A stretch of 64,000 bases of DNA from Archilochus colubris (GCA_023079485.1 CM041084.1:107036967-107100966); one strand, 5' to 3'. Counted from the stretch's first letter, positions 36,486 through 49,700 are shown. Program-made: numbers and translations. Notes: generated by a model from the sequence alone, not told the origin.

Positions 36486-36504
36486 CTCTCTCTCTCTCTC
36501 TCTC
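36486..36504. repeat. (CT)n microsatellite inside the LTR-like element
   Basis: Nineteen bases of perfect CT alternation open a longer pyrimidine-rich segment (36486-36590) between the TATA box and the polyadenylation signal. Confidence 0.9.
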
Positions 36505-36610
36505 ATTCTTCCAATTCTCTTACCCCTTTTCTCCCTCTCTGTCTCTTATATCTTCTTTTCCTCTCTCCCTCTTTTGCCTAGCTTTACAGTTTTGCTTGTG
36601 TCAATTGCCA

Positions 36611-36616
36611 AATAAA
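36611..36616 (+). terminator. AATAAA polyadenylation signal of the LTR-like element
   Basis: A perfect AATAAA hexamer lies 45-50 bases before the presumed LTR end at 36660, a spacing consistent with an R/U5 boundary. Confidence 0.5.
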
Positions 36617-36660
36617 ATCTCCTTTCACCCAACCCTTCTACAGTTGGACTTTGTTTCACA

Positions 36661-39600
36661 GATCCAAAATAAAAATAAATTTAAATGTTACTTCTGACTG
36701 CAACAATAAAATATACAGAAAAATTTATACTTAAAAAGCAGGAAAGTAACAATCCCTTCAATGTAGTTAAAGCTCTTGAGGGAAAACTTTAAGTTGATTT
36801 TAGAAGTCCAGCAGGATGAGAGCTTTTATTTTTCAGTCCTCAAATTAAGTACTCAGTTTACTTACATATAATTATAACTGTAATATTTGAAATTCAAAAA
36901 TGTTGTTAATTTAGACATCAGAACTGAAAAAAAAGAATGTTCTTTACACAGTTCTGTGTAGTGGCAGCAGAGCTCCGAGACCATCTGTCCTGCGGAACTG
37001 TCAAAAGGGACCAAGTTCTATGCAAACCGTAACCAGAGGCTGACTTTATCTTGGATTTTGTTCTAAACAACATGAAACATTGTGCCCCAGTTGCCTTAAT
37101 TATGCTGCAGTACCTGAACACTACCTTCCCTGCATGTTGCAGAGCTCCTGTGGAGTTCTTTTGTAACTCCTTTCCTTAGAAGTTTAGCAGCTCCAAAGGA
37201 TCCTGGCGTTCTCTCTGCTATGCTGCTAATGGCTGCTCTGGCTCCCACTGGCACAAGTGGCAGGCTGAGTAACTGGTATTAGAGACCCTAAGTAGATGGA
37301 ATTTGCAACTTGAGTATTTCTGAAGTGAGTCTTACTGCCCTGCATTACCCAGGACATCTTGGCACCCTTGTCTCTCCTGTCAGGTGAAAGCAAAAAAATA
37401 AATACAAGATTTTTGTAGTGTTCCTTAATCATGTGGAGGTGGAGATTCGTCAGAGGAGCCAATTTATCTTTTTTGGAGCCTGATGTGTTGTGAAGGGCTG
37501 TCATTCCTGCTTGTTCAGCCCCCTTTGTCTCTGTTGTTATCATGTGCTACATCTACAAAGACTTTAGGAGAGGAAGAAATGAGCAAAGGGGATGATGTGA
37601 CTAGGATAGACAAATCCCCCTTTAGACAAGCCAGGTTTCACTGAGCCTTGAAGGTACACTTACTTGACTGTTAAGTAAGTAAGAAACATATCTCAGGATT
37701 TTGGGGAAGAAAGAAATACTTGTTTCTTCAGCTTATATTAACATATTTTTGAATTTCAAATTTGTAGTTTTTGTTTGAATGTTCAACAAATTTGGGCCAA
37801 GCCATGCCAGAGTTTTATGAGAGATGGAGATAACAGATCCACTGGAATTAGAGTAATTTTAAGGACTGTTTGGCAGCAGCCACCTAATGCTTTAAGGTCG
37901 AGACATTTTTAGCAGCCCCTATAACCAAAGAAGGCATTTCTGTCACATGCTAGAAGTTGAAAACCCCGCATGAGTTAAAAATGAGATTTGGAAGAGGTGA
38001 AGTTCTGCACTAGGCTTCAGGCAGACTGTTTTCCAGACTTTGGGGAACTGTTGAAGGCCTTGGCACATTTTTACCAACCCAAACACATCAGAAATTGAAG
38101 AAAATGCAAAGAAGCTAACAGGCTTTTCTTCCTTGGCAAAGTCCTAATTGCATGCATACCCTTTTTTATATGTTACTGAAAAACAAATGATTATGAATTA
38201 TAAAATAATAAGCCAGCATGATTTTTATCATTGTTTCCAAGTCATTTGAAAGTGTTTTCTTTAATACCTTTAGCAGTCATAAGGGATACCATGTGGATGC
38301 AAATGACCGGCAAAAACATTTTAAAAATTTAGATGTTGACTACTGAAGAGAATAGTAACTGAAAGGGTCACCTGCTTTACATGTTAGTAAACAAAGCATC
38401 AGTCCTCTCTGTCATAAGTTTGTTGTCTGATGAGCTGTCACTTAGAAGCTTCAAAATGTCTGATAAACTACAATTATCAAAGTTGCATTAAAGCAATTAG
38501 AAGATTATAAAGGGATTTTAGCACTTAAGCTTTCTGAAAAATGGTCTTATAACAACAATTGGTCAGTTTATCTCCTTTTCTGCCAAGCATTCACCTTCAG
38601 TGAAAGCTCTGCATGCATTTTAATTTGTCTTAAATTTATGCATAACTAGATTAGCAGTTCCTGGCAATCATTTGTTTTGCTTTTCTACTTTCAGTCATCT
38701 CTTTTTTTTTTCTTTTTTTTTTACCACCTGCTGTATTTGCCTTCTGCTCAGAGTATGCTGTTGACAGTTACTAATAATGCAGATTAAATTTACTTACTGT
38801 GACAGGCAAAACACTGAGTAAAAGCAAAACAATAGCATCCCACATTTTTTTCTTTAAGTAGTGGTTTAATAGGCCTAAATGGATATGTAAGAGTATTACT
38901 TATTAAAAAAACACAGGTACTTTATTGGACTTAATTATAGTCAGTGTGGAAAGCTGACTATGATGGCATAATACTGTGATGAGTGTAGTAAAAGACTGCT
39001 CTCTGAACCAGCATATCACTGACCCACAGTATCCTCCACACAAGATCCTGGCAAATCTCCTGCATGAAATGCAGCAGTCTACAACTTTTCCCTGTATTTA
39101 ACTTGGAAGATTATTTTATAGAAAAAAAAAAAAAAAAACAAACTGGAATGCTTTATGTTGCATTATAATAGAATCGTTCCATAAATGGAATTGTTAAAGG
39201 GAAAAGAATGGGTTTTTTGTCTAAATCTAGGTCAAGCTATAGTAAGCATATTAGACACAATTTAGGCCCCAGGTACAAATATAAGGGCCCTTGCACAGGG
39301 AAATATGAATCATTTAGAGTACAAGATAAGAAGAAAAGACGACCTTCAAAAAGATGATTTTCTGTACAGATATAAATGGGATCTTTTAGAATATGTATAT
39401 ACCAGTGATTCATAAGTAGTCAACTATGCAGAATTCCAAATTAACTGGAAATTCACTGCCTGATATATTTTTAAGAAGAAAAAAAATTGTATGAATATAA
39501 AATTGATTTTTAAATGTGTTATTTTTCTTTCCAGCTGGGGCCTCTTAGAAAGGCTTTCATTAGGTTTACAGATTACAAGGCCTGATATTCTGTTGTAGCT

Positions 39601-40083
39601 AGGCAAAGTGGATTTTTTTCAGTGTCTACATAAGACACCTAAATTGGGAGCCTCAGTTAATTGTCTAGGCTCATTATATACCCAAAGAATACAAGTAAGC
39701 ATCTCCAAAGGGCACCTCAGAGCACCTTAATTAGGAGGCTTCTACCTCCATTTATTATAAAGAGAACTGAGACTTTTAGCTTTACATATCAGTTTTCTTT
39801 ACCTGTGCACAGAGACTGTGAATCTTTGAGTAACTGAAGTTTTTCAGAAGGCAGGTTTCCAGGGAAGTATTCATCACCTGCTGCAAAGGTCCAGATTTCT
39901 CTTCAACTGTCATTAACAGGGAGACCTCAGCCAACAACAAGCTCATTTAATACATGATGTAGCATCAAAAAATAAGGAACAATATCATCATCCAGACTTG
40001 GATATTAACAAAATGTGAGCTTGTTGGTTGTAACTGAGGACAATTGTACAACTCATGAAGACTTGAACATGCCATGCACATGC
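36661..40083. other. mostly unique non-coding DNA
   Basis: A moderately GC-rich portion at about 36950-37550 has antisense frames of 67 and 105 codons with no recognised domain. A T-rich tract lies at about 38700-38722 and an A17 run at 39122-39138. Otherwise AT-rich and featureless to my reading. Confidence 0.45.
39122..39138. repeat. poly-A run (A17)
   Basis: Seventeen consecutive A. No retroposon body is recognised upstream. Confidence 0.85.
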
Positions 40084-40233
40084 TCCCCCTCCCTGGAAGT
40101 GTTCAAAGTATGGTCAGATGGGGCTCTGGGCAACCTGGTCTAGTGGGAGGTGTCAATGTCCATGGAGGGGAGGTGTAACTAAAAGCCTTTTAATTTCTAT
40201 TCCAAGCAAAAGATACTATGATTCTGTGATTAT
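40084..40233 (+). mobile_element. CR1 LINE 3' terminal fragment
   Basis: The match covers 'ccctccctggaagtgttcaa', 'gatggggctctgggcaacct' and 'ggtctagtgggaggtgtcaa', and ends in a degraded octamer tail 'actatgattctgtgatt'. About 25 bases before the tail are replaced or badly diverged ('aaaagccttttaatttctat' where 'aaggtcccttccaacc' is expected). An old, strongly 5'-truncated copy. Confidence 0.85.
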
Positions 40234-42471
40234 CAGTAGAGAACATGGCACATCATTGAGGGGAAAGGAAGCCAGCTTCAGTAGAGGGACTACAACAGAG
40301 TCTAGGCTAGAGAAATCAATGTGGTAGAAATGAGTAAGTGTTTTGGCTACTGCCATGGTGTCTTCAGAGTTTGCATTGCCAAGGATGAGCGACTGCTGCA
40401 GTAAGTTGCAGCGAGTTTTGGATCTCGGAAGCTGTCAGCCAACAGAAAAAAAACAAGGACTGGGAACTTGTTTTCATGGCACAGCTCTGGAGAAGAAATA
40501 TCCAGCAGTCATTAAAAGAATTGGAGCTATTCAGTAGTGGGTGTTACAAAGTGATAAAACTCTGCTTTAAAAGAAATGGCAAAATTATCATGCTTGCATC
40601 TGGAACAATGCAGTACTACAGTAAGACTGAGTGACTGTCTGGTATATAATTCCAGTTTAGAAGCTCATAATTATGTAGCTTGTACAGTTCTGTGAGTATC
40701 TGAAGTAGTTACACGTACTCACTGAAACACTTGAAATAGGAAGGGAAAAAAGGAAGCCATCAAAAATGAATTAATACATATGAGAAAATATTTTAGGGAA
40801 TACAGAGATCTGAAAAAATAGAAATATCAGGAACGGTAAAAGAAGTGCTCAGTCTGACAGACTTAGTGAGGACATCACAAAAACATTGAAAAGGTTTTTA
40901 GAGGTGAGAGAAATGGGAGTGAAAGAGATGTAGGATAGAAATTTGGAACACAAAGGAGAAAAGCAAATGTTATCTTCTGGCACAAACAGCTCTAGATTCA
41001 TAGGCTTAAGAAATCAACAGTTTGTAACATTACTGTAGATCTTACCAGTTAAAAACTCACTTGTGATTTATATCAATTTTCACAGTGCCTTGGTTTATAT
41101 GGACAGGGCATCCTAGCATGTAGCATTTTGCTACAGGTGAAGGACTGCAAACAGACAGACATTCATTTCAGAATGAATGGATACAAGTGCATATTAAATT
41201 AATGCCAGACTTTCTCATAATCTGCATTCTTTATACACTATACAATCAGAAGAATTTCTGCCTCCTCAATACTTGAGATCATTAACTTATTGAGAAGCAG
41301 CTCTAAAGCAAAACTCTTCCTTCAAACTTCATCACTTACATAAGAATCACAGCAAAAATTTGGCACAGGATGAAACTGGGAGTCCAAGGCTTCTGAATTT
41401 AACATTTGAGATATTCTGTAAATTCATATGCATCAAGTAGACATATATTAATAAGAAATGAATCTATTGTGTCAAGTGCATCACATCCTCTGCACTGAAT
41501 TTTGATACCCTATAAAACTCCACGAGTCGCTTTGTCTAGCTCTAGTCATAGTTACTTGGCATTGAGGTTTTATAAGGTTTACTGTTTTAACATAAACTGT
41601 TCTCATCCCAATAATTTTTTATCTAATCTACTACTTTCCTTTTAAAATTTTAGTCAGAAATCTCACAGACTTTCACTTTTGGCTTCTAACTGTTTTCAGT
41701 ATTAACAACGGTTTTTGTGATAATGATTTCGTACTATGTGACATTTCCAAGGTATTCTGTTTAACATGCAATAAATGTGGACCTGTACTCTGTGGGGTCA
41801 TGATTTGGCACCCTAAGTCTTCAAAGTCTTTTACCATTCTTCAGTTGAAAGCATTATTACAAAACTCATTGCTTTAATTTAAAATAGATTCAGAGCCAGA
41901 CAACTAAATAGTATTTTAAAAGTCAAGACATCGATTTGGACTTCAGGATCTCTGAAGTCAGAGAAAAAAGGTAACAATTAAACATGGAAGAGACAAGATG
42001 GAGATATTATTCTAACGCTATTATTAATATTTTCTAAAAGAGGTCCAAACATGAAAGAAATCAGAGAAGAAATGTGCAACACAGTTAGCTTTTATCTTTA
42101 TTTTCTATGAGAAACAGCCCCCAAATAGAACTTGCAAAGATGCAGGCATAAAAATAATTATTCTATTGATAAAAAATACAACAGCAAGATAAAGCAAAAA
42201 ATCAAGGGACAAAGAAAAGAACATGAAAAAAAAAAAAAAAAGAAACAAAGGAGACAGAGAATGAAGCATAGAAAAATAATTCATTGTGTAATTTCATTCC
42301 TATCCTTTTATTTTCTCCCTTCCACCTTCCTTTGTTCTTTTTTTGTGTGTTTGGTTTTGTGGGCTTTTTTGGAGTGAGAAATATAGAGTTCCTCCTTCTG
42401 AACAGTGACTAGCATGTTTTGATTGACATGTCATCCAACAAATGATTTTCAGAAATTGAGTTCCTATCACA
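40234..42471. other. unique AT-rich non-coding DNA
   Basis: No repeats recognised apart from an A16 run at 42226-42241 in a purine-rich stretch. A lysine-rich 81-codon frame at 42132 comes from that A-rich composition. Confidence 0.5.
42226..42241. repeat. poly-A run (A16)
   Basis: Sixteen consecutive A inside a longer A/G-rich block (about 42170-42275). Confidence 0.85.
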
Positions 42472-42991
42472 GTTTGAATACGGGGAACTAAAGAAGGAGG
42501 GTCTTAAGACCCTGAAGGATCTGAGGAGGGCAGAACTCAGAGGGGACAATATTCCCTTTCATTTCCTGCCCATGCCCTATAAAATTCACGAGGACCAGAA
42601 GCTCAAGCCCTTTTATTCCTGATCCTTTCTTCTGTACTCTTCCCTGTGCTTCTTTATCATTATCCTGCCATGTGTTCTTCAGCATCCACATCCATCAGGT
42701 GCTGTGAAAAGCCATGGAACCCTCTCCAGAGTTGGCCCCGCTTCAAGGGGCCCTCAGGCACCTATCCCTGCCAGCGTAGAGAACACATAAAATATATAAT
42801 ATTTGTATACATTTCTATTTTTTTTCCTTATCCCATGTGTTACTGCCTTTCCCATGTGGTAGTTTTAATTTACAACTTTTGTCTCTCATCCTCATTGCCC
42901 TTTTATCTTCCCTTGGGAGGTTTCAGGGGAGGTAATAGAGAGCAATTCTGTTCTCTGGTTTTGGGTCTGCCCAAATTGCTAAACTGGGACA
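42472..42991 (+). mobile_element. solo LTR-like element of an avian endogenous retrovirus
   Basis: A GC-richer segment with a TATA-like box 'ctataaaa' (42578-42585), a central part, and a 3' end 'attgctaaactgggaca' that resembles the terminal 'gctaaaccgggaca' type ending of avian ERV LTRs. It is preceded by 'gagcaattctgttctctggt' and 'ttgggtctgcccaaattgct'. No clear AATAAA is seen; 'cataaaatatataatatttg' near 42786 may be a degenerate one. No flanking retroviral genes. The 142-codon frame at 42646-43074, the longest in the window, lies mostly inside this element and is not supported as a gene. Boundaries are estimates. Confidence 0.5.
42498..42513. other. 16-bp perfect palindrome
   Basis: AGGGTCTTAAGACCCT reads identically on both strands with no spacer. 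It lies near the start of the LTR-like element, where an enhancer site could sit. No specific binding protein is inferred. Confidence 0.5.
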
Positions 42992-43144
42992 GTTACAGAC
43001 CACTTACAGGTTGTTCTTCAATTGACTGCACAAAATCAAGGCCAAAATCAGACTGGTTGATTCATCTTTTGTAATTCCAAGAACAAGTCATTTGCAGCTG
43101 GGTTGTAAAACATTTTGGTAAAGATTTTCTTTTCTACTTTCTGA

Positions 43145-43161
43145 GCCCCAGGCGGACACCA
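43145..43161 (-). other. possible retroviral primer-binding-site relic (tRNA-Lys type)
   Basis: On the minus strand the sequence reads TGGTGTCCGCCTGGGGC followed by TCAG. It resembles TGGCGCCCAACGTGGGGC, the PBS complementary to the tRNA-Lys(1,2) 3' end in many betaretrovirus-like elements, with two substitutions in the TGGCGCCC part and one base lost in the middle. The preceding minus-strand sequence 'acagttctgtttggaattt' is plausible as a U5 end. No gag is recognised downstream, so this is a weak relic call. Confidence 0.3.
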
Positions 43162-43754
43162 AATTCCAAACAGAACTGTGTTAGTGGACAGTGCTGTTCC
43201 ATTGTTAAAAAAAAAAAACAAACAGCCATAGCTGAAATAAAAAGCCAACCAAAGAAATTACTTGGAAAAAAAAATTTATTTTAGCTCAAAACAAGAAAGA
43301 TCAGTGGCACTGACACGGTGAGTTTAAAGTCATATAATGAAGTTATAGCCCAAAACTTAACCTTTCCTAAATTAGTTTTTTATTAGGACACAGGAATTTG
43401 TGTGGTTTTGTTTTTTGTTTTTTTCTTTTCTGAAATATTTTAACATTTTTTGTCTATTGAAATTAGCCCCTTGGGAAAACGTGTGATAACTCAAAGTCTT
43501 ATTTATGCTGGTATTGGGAGCTTAGGGTTAAAAAAGAGAAAATAAAACCTAGAAATTAGAGAAAATATAATTAATTTACATAATTCATTTTTGTAATCAA
43601 AGCATGATAAGGCCACACAATACTTTTCTTATTTCTCTAGGTTAAAATACAATATATTAATTTCAGACAATGAAAAATTAAATGCTTTTTAAAAACCTAT
43701 TTGCAAAAAATAATCATTTAGATTCTCTATTTCCTATTTTCTGTTTTTTTCTTT

Positions 43755-43784
43755 TATAGTTTCCTATAGTTTCCAATAGTTTCA
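43755..43784 (+). repeat. short tandem repeat, three 10-bp units
   Basis: TATAGTTTCC occurs twice exactly and a third time as AATAGTTTCA. A local slippage product. Confidence 0.75.
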
Positions 43785-46700
43785 GTGTTTCCAAACTGAA
43801 ATTGCCATACAGATAAGACAGATAGGACTAGGAAAAGTATAACTGCCTGTAATGCCACCAGGATAAACAGAAGCAAAGGAGGTCATCACTCCTTAAATAT
43901 TCTTGTATGTTTACAGGCATAAGATCTCTTAAAACATCTGCTTCATTAAATGAAATTGTGTGGGACATGAAAATGTTTAGCATCAAACACCTGAACTGCA
44001 ATGACATGTTTACAAAATAGTGTGAATGTAGGCAGATAATTGTAATGATTTTTAAGTATTCTGGGAGTTTATTATACACCATTTTTTCTTTAAATATTTT
44101 AAACTGATATTTATGTTAGGAGCGTGACTGTTTTTTGATTTATCCTTCAAGCAATTTTCCTTTTCTGCTAAGAAGAAAGTGGTGTCCATATAACATTAGG
44201 TTATCAGGAATAGTCTTGAAATAGTGCCGGCCTGATGCCAAGATTAAATTTTAGAAGGAACTAAATGTCCCTGAAAAGTGCCACCTGAAGTTAGATGTGA
44301 ATTCTGCGACAAATTACATTTTCTGTAAGTCTGAGCCTTAACTTTACATATGAACTCTATCACATTTCAGGTTATTCAAAATCTTCATTCAGATTTGCTT
44401 GTTCCATCACTTCTTCCCTCTATACTTTTAGAAAAGAACAGGTGATCATTTTAAAGTGCTGCAATCTGACTTTTGCAGTCTGAGTGCTCCATTGTCAGCA
44501 ACAATGACAGTTTAGAATGGGGCTCTCTGCTTTCTTCAGAATCCTTTTGATCATGCTGCAATTGCAAGTGCATAGTTTAACTCTGGTGAATGGTGAAGAG
44601 AGACTCTTTTAAAAATGAAAGAGAAAGAGAAAAACACTGATTTTCACAGAAGTGCATTAAGAACTTAAGCATACATACCCAGAACATGATTTTGAATTAC
44701 ATTGAGTGTTTTCTTCTTTTGTTAAACATACTCAGCTTGAAGTAAAACTCAGTGGAATCTGCACATCATAGCAGAAAGGGTGGGTTTTGTCACTTTTTCT
44801 TTTAAGAAGGTCTGGTAAATGTAAACAACAGATTACTAGGAATGAGGAATATTTTCTTTTCACAACAAAAGAGGAAAAGAGGAAAAGAGTTCAAGTGAAG
44901 TAAAAGACTTAAAATATTTTAATTTTTTATTTTCATACAAACACCTAAGTAGCTGTAAAAATTTGTGCCCTAATTTGGAAAACCTTTCTGGGACAGAGAC
45001 AGTGGACAAATCCATTGCAAAACTCTGGAATTCATATTTCTAGATGATTTTTTGAAGGTATGCCAGTTGATTAATCTTCACAGGAAAGAGACCTTGAACA
45101 GGGAGATTATTTCCTTCTCCAGTCTTTTGAGGGCTGGGCCTCAAATTGTGGCTCAGCACAAATACGGAATGAGGACTTAGAGACCCATACCATACTAATT
45201 TAACAATGTGTAATTTATTTGATTACTGCTGATAGATTGAGCTTTATTTCCCATTTCAGTCTCTATGACAGTACTCCAAAGTTATGAAGGAGAACAGGCT
45301 ATTGTTCCAGGGGTCAAAAGTCATTGTGTTGGTTGCTACTTTTAAAGTGCTATTGAAACTAATAGCTGCAGTTGGCAAATGGGAAAACAGATAACGAGTC
45401 CCTAAAGTGGGTATGAATCACTGCTCTGGGATACTGGAAGTGCTACAGAGTATGTATCCCAATAGTAATGACTTACTTTGGGATTTGCACTGTTGTCTGT
45501 ATTCCTAGAAATCTGCTTTTATGATTCTGTCTTGAAGTGTTACAAACAGTGGCTTTCACTACCATCTCAGTTACACCTGCATTAATCAGGTGTGTGATAA
45601 CAACGAATTAGATCATTATGGTGTGATGTGTGATCAAGAGGACAAATGCCAGGAGGCATTTACAGATCTCATGACAGCTCATACTGAACCTAGGAGAATA
45701 TATAAACATTCCCACAAAGTCTGAATATTACGGACTGGAATTCATATTGTGGAATGTGCTCCTCTGTACAGTATCATCTTATGATACCCTTGGCTATTAT
45801 GTGTTTACATGGGTGTTCATAAATACATCAAATAAAAGGCTGATAACTACCACAAAAGTACAATTGCACTGCTATGTTACCACAAGGGCCACCTACAAAC
45901 ATTTTTCATTGAAAAACTATGTGTTGGGGTGGTAGACAGCCTTTCATAATTTTTTTATATATATATTTCAATTAAGTATGGTTTTGATTGCTCTGTGGGG
46001 AAAAAAAAATTACTGCCAACAGCACTTATATTAGAACAACATACTGTACTTTATAAGGCTGTAAGAATAACATCATGATATTGCTAAAAATGTTATTGAT
46101 ACCAAGTTCCATAGCTACTGATTACTGTCCTCATGAAATACTAAAAAAAAAAAAAAATCAACCATTATCTGTATCATTATACGGAGGTTCAAACTTTGTG
46201 ATTTGCAACACAAAACTTTTCTAACAATAGTCCCATTTGTCTTTCTGAAAAGAGCAAAACTATTAGAGAAGAAGATTGAAAGCAGGGATCTTAAAAATGC
46301 ATCTAGATGCTTATGCTGAAAACAAAACAAAGCAAAACCATCTTTTAAAGCTATTAAAAAACTTTGTTCCAGTTGCTAGAAGCTCCTTTCCAAACTTGTT
46401 AAAAGATGTTAAGAATTTCTCTTTGTTCCCACGAAGCCTTGAAGGCTTAGAGTCAATTTAAAATACTGAAATTTTATTTTCTCAGGCTCAGAGACTACTT
46501 CAAGCCTAAGTGATTCATCGGACAATCACATTCTCTTGTATATGATGTAGCATAACTTCATAACTATGTTTTAGAAAATTTAAAATGATGGCATGAATAG
46601 TATTAAGTCACAGTCCCTCACCAGCTCTTGCAGTAATTATCTTTCCCAGTAAAAGGCTTTTCGAGGCATGAATTGGTTATAAATCACTACAAGTATTCTT

Positions 46701-49700
46701 GGTGTACATTTAATTAGCTGATTTGTAGCACTTACTGATTAAAATATAGCTTTTTTTTTCTTTCTCTCCTGTCTGTTTGAAATAAGACAAAGACTTCTTG
46801 ATGCCTGACAAGAGTTGTTTTCAATCACATTTATGTAAAACAGTTGCTCTTTGATATCACAGTTTAATACCTAGTCTCAGTTGTGCCACATGAAAACACA
46901 GAAAGCCAAAACCAGAAAGCCAAAGAAATACATCTTCAGGGCTTCACTACAGATTTTATATGCAACTTTTTTTAATTCTCAATAACACTGTAAATTCAGG
47001 AGGTTCAAAGTCCTTTTTAGTGTATATAAGCTTGAGGTTATTAAAATCTGCCTCCTTAATACTGATGTTATCAGCTAACGTTAAATGTCTTGTTAAAAAG
47101 GTGTTTATTCACGTGAAAAACGGAGTAAATGTCTCTAATAAAAACTACATTGTTATATGCTGAACCTTTCAAGCCTGTTGTTTTGTAAAGCAAAGCTATC
47201 ATTAGGATTTAGCAAGGATGTAAACTTCAAGCTGAAGACCTGTTATGATGATACATCAAAGAAACTACCTGGTAAACCTGATTCTTAAGTAATAACTGCA
47301 AAAATCTTGCCAAAGTCTTCGGTTGTTTGATATAATTTTAATAGATAATTAGTAGATATAGAACTTAAAACTGCTCAATAGGTGCTGCAATTTGAACTTT
47401 TGTACTCATCAAATGAAAATAGAATTTATAAATGATGATAGAATGATAATAGTTCAACTTTTTATTATTTTGGCCATCTCAATTTTATAGTTTTTATATA
47501 CAGGAATAACATGTTTAATGTTTTAAGATACAATATTTTCCTAATATCTGTCAGTTCAATTTTTAAGGTACCCCTAGGACTACATTAAAAAGACTTATAA
47601 ATGTATTACTGGAGGCAAGGACATCTGAGAATAAGTATACTGCAAGTAAAAAGGTTTTGTTACAAACTTTGTAGCCAGTTTTATATGTTATATTTCGTAT
47701 TAATAGTAAATCTATACTAATGTGTCAGTCACTAGGGAGAGCTTAAGAAACAGTAGCAGTAGGAAATGTAGAGTAAATGTAGAGGTTGATTTTCTTTGAC
47801 AGCTTGAATTTCATTTCTTTGGGACTCCATTTTCCTGAGACTTTGTAGGAGGAAAATAAGGGATGGTTAGGAAACTGAGAATGTTTTTGTGTTATCCTCC
47901 CGTGACTGCATGTGATAGCTGTATCAAACCTTCATACAGTGTAAAGAAATACAAAGACCAATTATAGACTGAAAAATTATGGTATGAATTATGGTATTCT
48001 CTGCAGGCAAGATGGAGAGAAGCAGTACATTGCTGTTCCTCTTCAAAGGTTAGTGGCTCTGCTGAGATAGTGTGCTTCTGTATTATGGTATAGGATACTC
48101 ATAATGCCACTATTTTGCTCTTTCTGAGTATATTTCATTGCTGTAGTGGCCCATATACATCTATCAAACAGTGGATTTATGGCAGTGATGTGCTTGGGAT
48201 GTAATGGAAAACAACAGCAAAGTCACAAAGGCATTCACCTGATAGTTCTCTGCAAACAAACGTACGTGCTGCTACATACAGTCTGCTTCTTTGCATATTT
48301 TAAAATAGAAATCAGAATTTGGACTTACTCTAACTGACTGGCTGTATTACTCTTTAAAAATTCAAGTTTCTTTTTCCATTTCTTCCCCTTGGCCCAAGAA
48401 ATCATAAACACCTACCCACCAACTGGCAAAAGTTTCAACAGGAAGAGCAACAGAGCCATTGTCCTGAGATATTTTGCCAGACATTATATAAATCAATGTC
48501 ATCTATTCTCATGTAAGCGAGAGCAATGGCAAGCAGCCATTCTCTGGAGGGTTACAGGGCTGTGGAAAACATGTCTCTTTGAAATCCAGAATTAAGATTC
48601 AAAGCTCTGTAGAAGTTGTGATACCAGGGAATGTCTTTGCAAGTCCACCTAAGGCAACTAAATACCCAAGTCACTGTGTTAAACTCCAAGCTGGTGTGCT
48701 TAGACCTCTGCCAGTATTACATTAGGAGCTCAGGCTTCCAACCCCTGGGGTGTCAAATCTGCTCTGAGAAAAGGCTCTTCAGGGCCAGCACCGGCATGCC
48801 AAGTGACAACGGGATGCGTGTTGTAGATTTTGTGTATTCTTTCATCTTGCTTTGCTGTTTCCTAATTACATTTGATACTCAGTATTACTAGAAAGGTAGA
48901 ACTGTTTGGGCATTGCATTGATGAGGATTGTACGAAGCATGTTTTTTCCATTTTAGATAGAGTGGGCTTGGGTATGAATTCCAGCAATTCTTCTGTGGCC
49001 TTAATCACTAAGTTTATTTTATTACTAGAAATTAGGAAGGAGAAAAAGAGGGATAATTAAATTTCTCCTAGCTTCAGGCTCCATCAAAGATATGTTAAAA
49101 ATAAAGCTGGGAAGAGATATCTAACAGAACTTTTTAAAGACAGAAAACTAGTTAAACAAAATGGATAAATACTTCCAACTTTTTCTAACAGATAAAGCAG
49201 AGACTGTGAGTACTTTGAATTAATTCAAAAGTGTTTTACATAATATGAAGATCTAAGAATATGTTACTGTGCTTATCTATGTTAATTGCTTAACATTTTT
49301 CCTCTCACGTACCAGCCTTAATAAAAATAGAACTTTCTTTCATGTCAAAACCATTCTTATTGTGTCTTTTATTCATACTGACCTGACCTACAATCCGTGG
49401 CAAATAAATTCAGCAGTCACAGCCCAGTTGTTCTCCCACTCTATTAAACTGTAGAGAACATGGCAACGCAGCAGTCACCCATCCAAGTGAATCATCATTG
49501 TAATTATGTATGTTATAATTATTATTAATTGATCACAACAAAATGCTAATTTGGTTTTATGGAACTGTTTTTTTTCCATTCTTCAGCTTTTTGGAGCAGA
49601 GGTATCATACTGTTTCATGACATTTATATCTTTTCTTTCTACCATTAGAAAGCATCCTTATCTATTTAGATTGTGCTTTAATCATAGTCATGCAGACACT

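Larger units (their letters stand above)
35951..36660 (+). mobile_element. solo LTR-like element of an avian endogenous retrovirus
   Basis: The stretch is GC-richer with an LTR-like order of signals. A U3-like part carries four imperfect copies of a CCTGGCTAGAGTGG-type motif (about 35981, 36005, 36130, 36179). Then come a TATA box (36358-36366, 'tatatatgg'), a transcribed part with a CT tract, an AATAAA signal at 36611-36616 and an end near 'ctttgtttcaca' at 36660, which has the CA terminus expected of an LTR. No retroviral gene sequence lies next to it, so it is probably a solo LTR left by recombination. The 5' boundary and target-site duplication are not resolved. Frames of 85 and 104 codons on the minus strand are incidental. 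Confidence 0.65.

Noticed and set aside
36661..40083. Possible host exons around 36950-37550
   Set aside because: Frames of 67 and 105 codons have no recognisable domain and no convincing splice sites at consistent phases.
42132..42377. Lysine-rich 81-codon frame that looks like a nuclear localisation segment
   Set aside because: The lysine run is the translation of a poly-A tract.
42646..43074. 142-codon + strand frame, the longest in the window
   Set aside because: It lies mainly inside an LTR-like element, shows no domain, and is rich in residues expected from T/C-rich DNA.
43755..43784. Short direct repeats considered as a CRISPR-like or satellite array
   Set aside because: Only three 10-bp units with no spacers; simple slippage in a vertebrate genome.
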